DNA of 58,637 nt from UBA1149 sp963579235 (GTDB lineage: Bacteria; Desulfobacterota; Binatia; UBA1149), in contig CAUZFM010000001.1 in assembly GCA_963579235.1 (NCBI GenBank), positions 1 to 58,637 of the forward strand, written 5' to 3'. The position numbers were made by a program, and so were the translations under genes. The notes beneath the pieces were generated by a model. It did not search any database. It was given only the letters and a program-made list of their open reading frames with translations, and had not been told where the DNA came from. Numbering within the stretch: the first letter of the stretch is position 1; each line of letters starts with the position of its first letter. Positions 8,788-16,902 of the stretch are shown here, piece after piece.

Positions 8788-9981
8788 TCAGTCTGCACGC
8801 TTGCGTGACCGCTGTCGAGACAGCGAATCAACGCATTCGAACACTGCGTCGTGCACCGCCGGCCTGAGCGCGGCGATGCCGCGATTGCCGGTATGGGGAT
8901 GAACCCGGTTGCTGAGCAGCACCACGTGCACCCCCCGGTCGCGGTCTATCCACAGCGAGCTGCCGGTGTAGCCCAGGTGCCCCAGCGCGCGCGCGCCGAC
9001 CAGGCTGCCGGCCGTCGAGGCGCCTGGCGTGGGCGTGTCCCAGCCGGGCAGCCAGGTCGAGCCAGGCACCGACGGCTCGGCGTCGAGCAGGTGGCGCAGC
9101 AACCGGCTGTCGAGCAGCACCGAATTGCCAGCCAGTGCGGCCTCGTACTCAGCGGCCAGCAGATGGATGTCCCGGGCCGAGGCAAACAAGCCCGCGTGCC
9201 CGGCCACCCCGCCCATAAGCCAGGCGTTCTCATCCTGCACCTGCCCCTGCACGAGCCGCTGGCGCCACCCGCAGATTCCGCAGGGAGGCACCTCGGCGTC
9301 GGCCTGACCCCGGACGCCTGAGCCCGGACGACGAAAACCAGCGCCTGTGCCAAGCGGTTGCAGCAGCCTCGATGTGATGAACTCGTCGAGATCCTCGCCG
9401 GTGATCTGCTCTACGATGTCACCCAGCAGTATGAAACCGAGATCGCTGTAGCGCGACTCACTGCCGGGTTCGTACACCAGCGGCTGGCGGGCGACCTCGG
9501 CCACCAGGCGCCTGCGACGACGCTTGTCGAAGGTGAATGGCTGCGGCCCGGCCGCGGCAAAATCCGGTGCCTTGAAGTACGGCACCCAGTCGGGCAAGCC
9601 CGAACTGTGGGTGAGCAGCTGGCTGACGGTGACCGAAGCTCCACCTGCTCCCGCACCGGAAAAGGGCCCCGCGCCACCAAAGCCTGGAAAAAAATCGGCC
9701 ACCGGCTGGCCCAGCAGCAAGCGCCCCTCTGCCATGAGCAACACAAGCGAGGCAAATGTAGCCAGGGGCTTGCTGAGTGAGGCCACGTCAAAACGCGTAG
9801 CGGGTATAACCGCGCTGTCTAAGTCAGGGTTCTCGCCCAGTCCCAGGCGACCCCAGCCGCGCTGGTAAATTACGTCCTCCCCCCGGCCTACAAGCAGCAC
9901 CACGCCCGGACTCACGCCCCGGCCCATGGCCTCTTCGACCAGCGACTCCAACCCGGCCCATACTTGTCCGTCCTTACTCAC
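8788..9981 (-). CDS. Beta-lactamase-fold serine hydrolase (class C / AmpC-like family)
   Basis: About 397 residues from GTG 9981. It has the serine beta-lactamase/penicillin-recognising fold: SxxK as 'ASLSKPLA', the second motif as 'YSDLGFILLGDIVEQ' (Tyr-Ser-Asp instead of Tyr-x-Asn), and a third motif as 'HLGYTGSSLW' (His-x-Gly). No signal peptide is seen with this start, which suggests a cytoplasmic location. The open frame runs back to 10086 but then overlaps ldcA, so GTG 9981, 23 bases after the ldcA stop, is preferred. Placement between ldcA and mpl suggests a cytoplasmic muropeptide amidase, esterase or D,D-peptidase, but the exact reaction is unknown; similar proteins also act as esterases. 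Confidence 0.85.
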   Translation of the reverse strand: MSKDGQVWAGLESLVEEAMGRGVSPGVVLLVGRGEDVIYQRGWGRLGLGENPDLDSAVIPATRFDVASLSKPLATFASLVLLMAEGRLLLGQPVADFFPGFGGAGPFSGAGAGGASVTVSQLLTHSSGLPDWVPYFKAPDFAAAGPQPFTFDKRRRRRLVAEVARQPLVYEPGSESRYSDLGFILLGDIVEQITGEDLDEFITSRLLQPLGTGAGFRRPGSGVRGQADAEVPPCGICGWRQRLVQGQVQDENAWLMGGVAGHAGLFASARDIHLLAAEYEAALAGNSVLLDSRLLRHLLDAEPSVPGSTWLPGWDTPTPGASTAGSLVGARALGHLGYTGSSLWIDRDRGVHVVLLSNRVHPHTGNRGIAALRPAVHDAVFECVDSLSRQRSRKRAD

Positions 9982-10004
9982 CTTGCTTAGCTCGTGAAGT
10001 CGGC

Positions 10005-10928
10005 CTAACCCGACCTCGTGGCCGGGGTCAACACCGGCTCGAGCAGCTCGAGGCCTGGCGCGTCGGCGTCGAGCCTCACCCTGCATCCGAAAGGTAGCAC
10101 ACCGTTGTCGCAGCCGTGCCCCGACTGCAGCCCCCAGGCCACCGGGCAGTCAATGCCAGCCAATGCCTCGAGAACTATGTCCCTTAGAACGTCGGGACCC
10201 TGGCCGTCATCGCAATCTGTCATGGGGCCAAGCACCAGGCCGGCTACGCGATCGAGTTTTCCGGCCTGCCGCAGGTGGGTCATCATGCGATCGATGCGGT
10301 AGGGTTTCTCAGCGACGTCTTCGAGAAACAGTATGCGCGATTCCGTGTCGATTTCAGCGGGAGTCCCCAGGGTAGTGACCAGCACCGAAAGGCAGCCCCC
10401 GACCAGCAGGCCCTCCGCCACACCACCGCGCCAGCACTGCTCGGCCTGGCCGGCAAACCAGTTGTCTTCGCCGAAGAGGAAACGCCGGAACGACTCCCTG
10501 GCAGCTTCGCCGAGGCGCGGGAGATCGGCCGCGACCATGGGCGCGTGGTAACAGGCCACGCCGGCTTCCTGCACCACGCGGTTGAGCAACAACGAAAGGT
10601 CGCTGAAACCGGTGAGCATTATGGGATTGGCAGCCACCAGCGCCGTGTCAAAACGGTCGAGCAGGCGAGCGCAGCCGAAGCCTCCGCGAACCGCCATCAC
10701 GGCCCGGTAGTCGTTGTTGGAAAAAGCCTCGGTGAGGGCAGCGGCGCGCCGCTGGTCGGAGTCGGCCATGTAGCGAAGCCGCCCATCGACGGCCAGCGTG
10801 ACCGGGTCCAGTCCCCAATCGCGCAACAGTTGCACGCCGGTTGCCAGGCGGACGGGGTCGCATACCCCGGCCGGGGCCACCAGGGCGACCCTGTCGCCTG
10901 CTGCCAGGGGAGCTGGTTTGACCATCAT
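10005..10928 (-). CDS. ldcA: Murein tetrapeptide LD-carboxypeptidase (peptidase S66)
   Basis: A 307-residue S66 family protein. It removes the terminal D-Ala from recycled murein tetrapeptide in the cytoplasm, giving the tripeptide that Mpl uses. Visible marks are 'RVALVAPAGV' at the N-terminus, 'AVRGGFGCARLLD' near 80, the nucleophile region 'LTGFSDLSLLL' with its Ser near 108, 'LEDVAEKPYRIDRM' near 210 with the catalytic Glu, and 'SGHGCDNGVLPFG' near 275 with the catalytic His. It is the first gene of the ldcA-hydrolase-mpl run and is divergent from the DUF507 pair, with 128 bases between. Confidence 0.93.
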   Translation of the reverse strand: MMVKPAPLAAGDRVALVAPAGVCDPVRLATGVQLLRDWGLDPVTLAVDGRLRYMADSDQRRAAALTEAFSNNDYRAVMAVRGGFGCARLLDRFDTALVAANPIMLTGFSDLSLLLNRVVQEAGVACYHAPMVAADLPRLGEAARESFRRFLFGEDNWFAGQAEQCWRGGVAEGLLVGGCLSVLVTTLGTPAEIDTESRILFLEDVAEKPYRIDRMMTHLRQAGKLDRVAGLVLGPMTDCDDGQGPDVLRDIVLEALAGIDCPVAWGLQSGHGCDNGVLPFGCRVRLDADAPGLELLEPVLTPATRSG

Positions 10929-11056
10929 CTGTTTACCAGCCTACTGCCCTTGGCAGAGTTTTCAACAGGACCGCCGATAACATAGCCCAACGATCGTTTA
11001 TCTCTGGCGGTAACCACCAGCCCCCGGTATTGTAGCCCCGGGATGGGGCACGCAGC

Positions 11057-11335
11057 ATGAAAGACCGTAGCAAGCAGTCGATAGAGGACGTCGCCATGCA
11101 GGCCGCCCGCAAGTTACTCGACGAGGCCTCGCCAGCAATAAAAGGCCCCCACGGCGTGGTGGCCGAGGCCGTTTCGGCAGCGATCTCGGCCAACTTTGCC
11201 GCCGAAGCCTCCATCCAGCTCGAAGCCGAACGAACGTTTGAAAAGCTGGGCAGCTCGACCTCCGGCATGGACCGCGGCACGCTCCTGCGGGGGCTGAAAG
11301 AACGCATCGCCCAGGCCAGGGGCTTTGCCCTGTGA
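11057..11335 (+). CDS. DUF507-family small protein, first of a tandem pair
   Basis: A 92-residue, Ala-rich helical protein. Its C-terminus 'LLRGLKERIAQARGFAL' matches the ending I know from DUF507 proteins, where a conserved Lys-rich helix is followed by R-G-F-x-L. DUF507 members are 90-190 residues long, common in Deltaproteobacteria and of unknown function. No signal peptide or membrane segment. The stop overlaps the start of the next gene as GTGA. The family call rests on the C-terminal pattern only. Confidence 0.6.
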   Translation: MKDRSKQSIEDVAMQAARKLLDEASPAIKGPHGVVAEAVSAAISANFAAEASIQLEAERTFEKLGSSTSGMDRGTLLRGLKERIAQARGFAL

Positions 11336-11613
11336 GCGGCGGCGGACAGGGAATGTCGGACCAGAGGGTCGAGTCTATCGCGACGACCGCCCTCGGGACC
11401 TTGAGAAATACTGCTGGCGTCAGCGTGGCGGACGAAGGCGCGGCGCTGCGCGTGCTGGCCTCGGTCATTATGGCCGCCTGGGCCCACGACCCCGAGCTCG
11501 ACCGGACCGTGAGGCAGCGAATCGAGTCGCTCAGCCGACAGGTGCCAGAGGGCAGCAGCGAGTGGGACCTGCTATACCGGCAGTACAGCGAAGAACTGGC
11601 CAAGCGGCGCTAG
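11332..11613 (+). CDS. DUF507-family small protein, second of a tandem pair
   Basis: A 93-residue protein (GTG 11332; ATG 11353 is an alternative start). The end 'VPEGSSEWDLLYRQYSEEL' is very like the well-conserved C-terminal motif of one DUF507 subgroup (V-P-E-G-S-x-E-W-D-x-L-Y-x-K-Y). The middle 'DPELDRTVRQRIESLSRQ' also fits. Function is unknown. It overlaps its partner by 4 bases, so both are made from one message; a terminator follows, and then groES. Confidence 0.65.
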   Translation: MSGGGQGMSDQRVESIATTALGTLRNTAGVSVADEGAALRVLASVIMAAWAHDPELDRTVRQRIESLSRQVPEGSSEWDLLYRQYSEELAKRR

Positions 11614-11665
11614 GAACCCGGGCCCTCGCGACCGGCCCCGGGGCCAGGCTTACCCCTTATAAAAG

Positions 11666-11698
11666 TGCCCTTAAGAGGCGGGCGGGCAGTTTTTTTTT
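11666..11698 (+). terminator. Probable terminator of the DUF507 pair
   Basis: TGCCC (11666-11670) pairs with GGGCA (11684-11688), followed after one G by nine T (11690-11698). The stem is short but GC-rich and the U-tract is long. It separates the DUF507 genes from the groES promoter. Confidence 0.5.
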
Positions 11699-11708
11699 CC
11701 TAATATCC

Positions 11709-11736
11709 TTGACACGCGGCTGCCCGCCATTAATGT
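11709..11736 (+). promoter_or_regulatory. Candidate groESL promoter
   Basis: TTGACA at 11709-11714 is followed after 16 bases by TAATGT (11731-11736), a fair housekeeping promoter. The same stretch also reads CTTGAC-N11-CGCCAT, close to a heat-shock sigma-32 pattern. It lies about 108 bases before groES, leaving a structured leader. No start site can be proven from sequence. Confidence 0.45.
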
Positions 11737-11747
11737 TCGCAAGGTTT

Positions 11748-11786
11748 GGGCAGCGAATAGCCCGCCTACTGGGCTACTAAGCGCCC
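11748..11786 (+). promoter_or_regulatory. groES leader with alternating GGGC/GCCC arms
   Basis: GGGC (11748-11751), GCCC (11760-11763), GGGC (11771-11774) and GCCC (11783-11786) alternate with 7-8-base loops. The central pair extends to TAGCCC-N7-GGGCTA (11758-11776). Each arm can pair with either neighbour, so two exclusive folds exist. It does not match CIRCE (TTAGCACTC-N9-GAGTGCTAA). Confidence 0.4.
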
Positions 11787-11843
11787 TCGTTACGTTAATT
11801 TTCAGACTCAATACTCGTCAGGCTCAGGAGGCAGACACACATC

Positions 11844-12134
11844 ATGAAGATTCGTCCATTACAGGATCGCGTACTCGTACAGCGAATCGCCGAGGAAGGA
11901 CTTTCCGCCGGCGGCATCATAATCCCGGATTCAGCAAAGGAAAAGCCCCAGGAAGGCAAAGTGGTCGCCGTTGGAGGTGGCCGCATCAACGATGACGGAT
12001 CGGTGCGCAAGCCCGGTGTCAAAAAGGGCGACAGCATCCTTTTCGGCAAGTACTCCGGCAACGAAATCGATATAAACGGTATCGAGCACCTGATCATGCG
12101 CGAGGACGACATCCTCGGCGTGGTCGAAGGCTGA
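11844..12134 (+). CDS. groES: Co-chaperonin GroES
   Basis: A 96-residue GroES. 'MKIRPLQDRVLVQRI' is the standard N-terminus; 'SAGGIIIPDSAKEKPQEG' at residues about 21-38 is the mobile loop that touches GroEL; 'HLIMREDDILGVVEG' is the usual end. It caps GroEL for ATP-driven folding in the cytoplasm. AGGAGG lies upstream of the ATG. groEL follows 101 bases later, presumably on the same transcript. Confidence 0.98.
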   Translation: MKIRPLQDRVLVQRIAEEGLSAGGIIIPDSAKEKPQEGKVVAVGGGRINDDGSVRKPGVKKGDSILFGKYSGNEIDINGIEHLIMREDDILGVVEG

Positions 12135-12235
12135 GCCGCGTATACCAACTGAAAGCAACCCCGCGGTGGCCCGTAGTGCTACCAAGGAAAAAAAACCCAG
12201 TCGGGTAAAACCCGCTCGGAGGAGAGACCAGTAAC

Positions 12236-13897
<1,662 letters not shown>

Positions 13898-13925
13898 ACC
13901 CCCTGTTTTACGGGGAGAAATCCTT

Positions 13926-13963
13926 GGCCCCCCGTCGTCTTAACAGTCGGCGGGGGGCCTTTT
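13926..13963 (+). terminator. groESL terminator
   Basis: GGCCCCCCG (13926-13934) and CGGGGGGCC (13951-13959) form a perfect 9-bp stem, extended inside by CG-CG pairing after a one-base mismatch, followed by TTTT and more pyrimidines. Confidence 0.85.
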
Positions 13964-14085
13964 CTTGACCACTGATATCAGAAAATAGGCCGCAGCCCTT
14001 GAGAAGAGCCGCAAGGTCTAGTATTAACTGAAGGAATCTGACCGCGGGTGACCGTGGCGCACGGGAAACCCAGGAAGCATATTTG

Positions 14086-14346
14086 ATGGCTGTTACGATT
14101 CGATTGACCAGACGCGGGACAAAAAAACGCCCCTTCTACAGGGTGGTAGCTGCAGACAAGCGAGCTCCACGGGACGGAAGGTACCTTGAAGTTCTGGGTA
14201 CTTATAACCCGGTGGCAGATCCGCCGGAGGTCAAACTTGAAGGGGAGAAAATCGAGCAATGGGTGAAGAAGGGAGCGATACCATCACCGACAGTAGCCAA
14301 GCTGATGAAGAAAGCCGGCCTGCCAACGACGAACTCGACGCTGTAA
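14086..14346 (+). CDS. rpsP: 30S ribosomal protein S16
   Basis: An 86-residue S16. 'MAVTIRLTRRGTKKRPFYRVV' type N-terminus, 'ADKRAPRDGRYLEVLGTYNP' and 'WVKKGAIPSPTVAKLMKKAG' are the diagnostic segments. S16 binds 16S rRNA early in 30S assembly. ATG 14086 follows an in-frame TTG at 14083 and matches the conserved M-A-V-x-I-R-L start. The 3' end overlaps khpA by 88 bases in another frame. First gene of the rpsP-khpA-rimM-trmD-SPOUT-rplS operon. Confidence 0.97.
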   Translation: MAVTIRLTRRGTKKRPFYRVVAADKRAPRDGRYLEVLGTYNPVADPPEVKLEGEKIEQWVKKGAIPSPTVAKLMKKAGLPTTNSTL

Positions 14347-14597
14347 AGAACCAGGGCGAGGGCCTCAAGGAGCTCCTGGAGTTCCTGGCGGCTAACCTGG
14401 TTACCAAGCCCGAAGCTGTCGAGGTGACCCACTCCATCAGCGATGAGTCTTCCGTACTTGAACTGCGCGTAGACAAGGGGGACCTCGGCCGCGTGATAGG
14501 CAAGCAGGGGCGCACCGCCAAGTCGTTGCGCACCATTCTCAACGCTGCTGCTTCGCGCACCAACTGCCGCGCCGTCCTCGAGATCATCGAGGACTAG
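14259..14597 (+). CDS. khpA: KH-domain RNA-binding protein KhpA, with acidic N-terminal extension
   Basis: A 112-residue protein. Residues about 36-110 are a KhpA/YlqC-type KH domain: 'LKELLEFLAANLV', 'VDKGDLGRVIGKQGRTAKSL' with the G-x-x-G loop as 'GKQG', and 'ILNAAASRTNCRAVLEI'. KhpA binds RNA, often with KhpB/Jag, and influences ribosome and division gene expression. Typical family members begin near 'LKEL'; here no ATG, GTG or TTG exists between the rpsP stop and that point, so translation must start inside rpsP. ATG 14259, preceded by GGGGAG, gives an acidic 36-residue leader overlapping 88 bases of rpsP. A TAG stop ends the gene, and rimM continues in the same frame. Confidence 0.9.
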   Translation: MGEEGSDTITDSSQADEESRPANDELDAVKNQGEGLKELLEFLAANLVTKPEAVEVTHSISDESSVLELRVDKGDLGRVIGKQGRTAKSLRTILNAAASRTNCRAVLEIIED

Positions 14598-14617
14598 GGG
14601 CCTGCGGCGCAGGCTCC
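14597..14617 (+). other. Hairpin directly after the khpA UAG stop
   Basis: Bases 14597-14605 can pair with 14609-14617 around a 3-base loop, nine pairs including one G-U. It begins at the last base of the UAG and sits 7 bases before the presumed AUU start of rimM. It may modulate stop readthrough or coupled initiation; this is inference. Confidence 0.45.
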
Positions 14618-14624
14618 GGGTCAG

Positions 14625-15173
14625 ATTTCAACCAAGCAGCCATTTCCCGGCGAGTTACTCGCCGGACGAATCCTGCGCGCGCACGGATTGAAAGGCGCGC
14701 TGCTGCTCAAGGCCAACGACTACATCATGGACGCCCTGCTGCCCGGCACCCGGGTGATACTGAGACGCGACGGAGACGAGCTGCTGTCGGCTGCCGTCGA
14801 TCAGCTCAAGCGCAGGCACGATGACGCCCTGCTCAAGCTGGTGGGAGTAGAAGGCCGCAACGCAGCCGAGCCGCTCGCGCGCAGCGATGCCTGGATACCC
14901 GAGGACTGCCTGCCCGACGTCGAAGACGACGCTTACTTCGAAAACGATATTCTCGGAGCGACGGTAGAAGACAGCTCCGGCTCGGTGCTGGGGCTGGTGA
15001 CCGAAGTGATTCAGACCGGGGCCAACGACGTATGGAAGGTCGAGGGTCCCGAAGTCACGGCCCTGATCCCGGTCGTAAAATCAGTGGTCACGAGCATCGA
15101 CAGCGAGGCCGGTCGAGTGGTGGTAAACCGGGAAGGCCTCGTTTTCAGCCGCGGGGGAGAAGACAGCGCATGA
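14625..15173 (+). CDS. rimM: Ribosome maturation factor RimM, apparent AUU start
   Basis: About 182 residues if translation starts at ATT 14625. 'LLAGRILRAHGLKGALLL' is the RimM N-terminal beta-barrel signature and 'YFENDILGATVEDSSG', 'LGLVTEVIQTGANDVWKV' and 'ALIPVVKSVV' form the C-terminal PRC barrel. RimM helps mature the 16S 3' domain and binds S19. No ATG, GTG or TTG lies between the khpA stop (14595-14597) and TTG 14688, which is inside the conserved 'HGLKG' motif and too late. ATT 14625 would give the ordinary-looking N-terminus 'MSTKQPFPGELLAGRI'. The alternative is readthrough of the in-frame khpA UAG. Its stop overlaps trmD as ATGA. Confidence 0.9.
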   Translation: MSTKQPFPGELLAGRILRAHGLKGALLLKANDYIMDALLPGTRVILRRDGDELLSAAVDQLKRRHDDALLKLVGVEGRNAAEPLARSDAWIPEDCLPDVEDDAYFENDILGATVEDSSGSVLGLVTEVIQTGANDVWKVEGPEVTALIPVVKSVVTSIDSEAGRVVVNREGLVFSRGGEDSA

Positions 15174-15910
15174 GTCGCCCCGGGCCCGAGTTTCACGTCA
15201 TCAGCCTGTTCCCGGAAATGTTTTCGCCGGCCTCGTTGTGCGGCGTTACCGGTAAGGCCGTCGAACAAGGACTGGTTGGGCTCACCGCGTACCAGCTGCG
15301 TGACTTTACCGGCGGTAGCATACACCCGGTTGATGACTCGCCCTACGGCGGCGGGCCGGGCATGCTGATGAAACCTGAGCCGGTGTTTGCGGCCGTTGAA
15401 CAGGTAAGCAGCACCGCGCCGCCGGGGGTGAGCGTGCTGCTCACGCCGCAGGGACGGCGCTTTGGCCAGGAAGCTGCTGCCAGGCTGGCCGACGAGAAAC
15501 GCGTTCTCTTGTTCTGTGGTCGATACGAGGGAGTGGACGAAAGAATCCGCCCGCTGTTCGACGAGGAGTTGTCCATCGGCGACTACGTTCTGAGTGGCGG
15601 CGAGCTGGCCGCCCTGGTGATCATCGACGCCGTCACGCGCCTGGTACCCGGCGTGCTGGGCAGCGACGAATCCACACGTCAGGAATCCTTCAGTGACGGC
15701 CGCCTCGAGTACCCGCAGTACACGCGTCCCGCTGTCTTCAGGGGAGAAGCCGTCCCCGACGTTCTGCGGTCAGGCAACCACGCCGAAATAGAACGCTGGC
15801 GACGGGAACAGTCCGAACGACGAACACGGGCACGCCGCCCCGATCTCGTGGGTGTCGACCGCAGTGCCGGGGGCGACCGTGGCCGTGGCGAAGAGCCCGG
15901 GGACGACTGA
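15170..15910 (+). CDS. trmD: tRNA (guanine37-N1)-methyltransferase
   Basis: A 246-residue TrmD from ATG 15170, which overlaps the rimM stop. 'FHVISLFPEMFSPASLCGV', 'DDSPYGGGPGMLMKPEP', 'LLFCGRYEGVDERI' and 'SIGDYVLSGGELAALVIID' are the trefoil-knot SAM site and catalytic motifs (the SPYGGGPGM and YEGVDER segments are invariant). 'SFSDGRLEYPQYTRP' is the tRNA-contacting C-terminal part. It makes m1G37 in tRNAs with G36, preventing +1 frameshifting. The last 25 residues are a charged, probably disordered tail. Confidence 0.97.
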   Translation: MSRPGPEFHVISLFPEMFSPASLCGVTGKAVEQGLVGLTAYQLRDFTGGSIHPVDDSPYGGGPGMLMKPEPVFAAVEQVSSTAPPGVSVLLTPQGRRFGQEAAARLADEKRVLLFCGRYEGVDERIRPLFDEELSIGDYVLSGGELAALVIIDAVTRLVPGVLGSDESTRQESFSDGRLEYPQYTRPAVFRGEAVPDVLRSGNHAEIERWRREQSERRTRARRPDLVGVDRSAGGDRGRGEEPGDD

Positions 15911-15913
15911 CCC

Positions 15914-16474
15914 GTGTCCGATCTCTACGTGGCGCTGCTGCACCACCCGGTGTACGACCGCAATCACAACGTGGTAACCACTTCGGTGACCAACATCGAC
16001 GTTCACGACATCGCGCGCAGCTGCCGCACATACCACGCCCACGCGTTTTTCGTGGTCACGCCCGTGGATGCCCTGCGCGGGCTGGTTAGAAAAATTTTGC
16101 GCCACTGGCAGGATGGCCCTGGCCGCAGCTACAACGACAATCGCCGGCAAGCCATGGAGCTGGTGCGCCTGCAGCGCGACCTCGAGGGCGTGCTCATAGA
16201 GATCGAGCGCGAAACCGGCGAGCTGCCTATCCTGGTGGCTACCAGTGCCCGCCCCATGCCCCGCCAGACGGCGTGGAAACAAGCCGCCCGGCAGCTGGCC
16301 GACGACAGCCGGCCCTGGCTGCTCCTGCTGGGCACGGGCTGGGGGATGACCGATGAGCTGGTCGAGCGCTGCGAGCTCAGGCTGCCGCCCGTCAACGGCC
16401 CCGGCGACTATAATCACTTGTCGGTGCGAGCTGCAGCGGCGGTAATCCTTGACCGGCTACGCGGCACAGGGTAG
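15914..16474 (+). CDS. SPOUT-class RNA methyltransferase (PF09936 type)
   Basis: A 186-residue protein of the family often annotated 'RNA methyltransferase' or Methyltrn_RNA_4 and typically encoded between trmD and rplS in Deltaproteobacteria and some thermophiles. Features are 'YVALLHHPVYDRNHNVVTTS' and 'TNIDVHDIARSCRTY' at the N-terminus and a SPOUT-like knot end 'PWLLLLGTGWGMTDELVE' with 'LPPVNGPGDYNHLSVRAAA', where the glycine-rich loop and 'YNHLSVR' would hold SAM. The RNA target is unknown. GTG 15914 lies three bases after the trmD stop. Confidence 0.85.
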   Translation: MSDLYVALLHHPVYDRNHNVVTTSVTNIDVHDIARSCRTYHAHAFFVVTPVDALRGLVRKILRHWQDGPGRSYNDNRRQAMELVRLQRDLEGVLIEIERETGELPILVATSARPMPRQTAWKQAARQLADDSRPWLLLLGTGWGMTDELVERCELRLPPVNGPGDYNHLSVRAAAAVILDRLRGTG

Positions 16475-16507
16475 AAAGGCGGGTTAGAAAGACCGGGGAT
16501 TGCGCCA

Positions 16508-16852
16508 ATGAACATCATAGACCAGATAGAAGCAGAGCAGCTGCGAGAGTTGCCGGCGTTTCGCCCGGGCGACACCCTGCGCGTACACGCGCGCATCGTC
16601 GAGGGCGATAAAGAGCGAATCCAGGTGTTCGAAGGCGTCTGCATACGGCGGTCCCGCGGCGGCAGCGGCGCGTCGTTTACCGTGCGCAAGACCTCCTACG
16701 GCGTCGGCGTCGAAAGAACCTTCCCCCTTCACTCCCCTCGCATAGACAAGGTGGAGATCAAGACACGCGGCATCGTCCGCCGTAGTCGCCTGTACTACCT
16801 GCGTGACCGCACCGGCAAGGCCGCGCGCATACGTTCACGCGACCAGCGCTGA
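16508..16852 (+). CDS. rplS: 50S ribosomal protein L19
   Basis: A 114-residue L19. 'FRPGDTLRVHARIVEGDKER' and 'QVFEGVCIRRSRGGSGASFT', then 'GVGVERTFPLHSPRIDKVE' and 'RRSRLYYLRDRTGKAARI' are standard. L19 sits at the 30S-50S interface. It closes the operon that starts with rpsP. The gene is convergent with the peptide ABC operon, with a repeated palindrome between. Confidence 0.97.
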   Translation: MNIIDQIEAEQLRELPAFRPGDTLRVHARIVEGDKERIQVFEGVCIRRSRGGSGASFTVRKTSYGVGVERTFPLHSPRIDKVEIKTRGIVRRSRLYYLRDRTGKAARIRSRDQR

Positions 16853-16866
16853 CGCCGTTTTCCAGG

Positions 16867-16902
16867 AGCTGGCGCTACACCAGGAAGCTGGTGCTATACC
16901 AG
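16867..16902. repeat. Two tandem copies of a 17-bp imperfect palindrome
   Basis: AGCTGGCGCTACACCAG (16867-16883) and AGCTGGTGCTATACCAG (16886-16902), two bases apart. Each has CTGG and CCAG arms around a 7-base loop. The second copy includes the stop codon of the ATPase gene on the minus strand. It may act as a bidirectional transcript end. Confidence 0.7.

Noticed and set aside
11640..11843. CIRCE element upstream of groES
   Set aside because: No TTAGCACTC-N9-GAGTGCTAA or close variant was found by reading; the inverted repeats there have different sequence.
14688..15173. rimM starting at TTG 14688
   Set aside because: This start is inside the conserved R-A-H-G-L-K-G motif and would remove the first beta strand of RimM.
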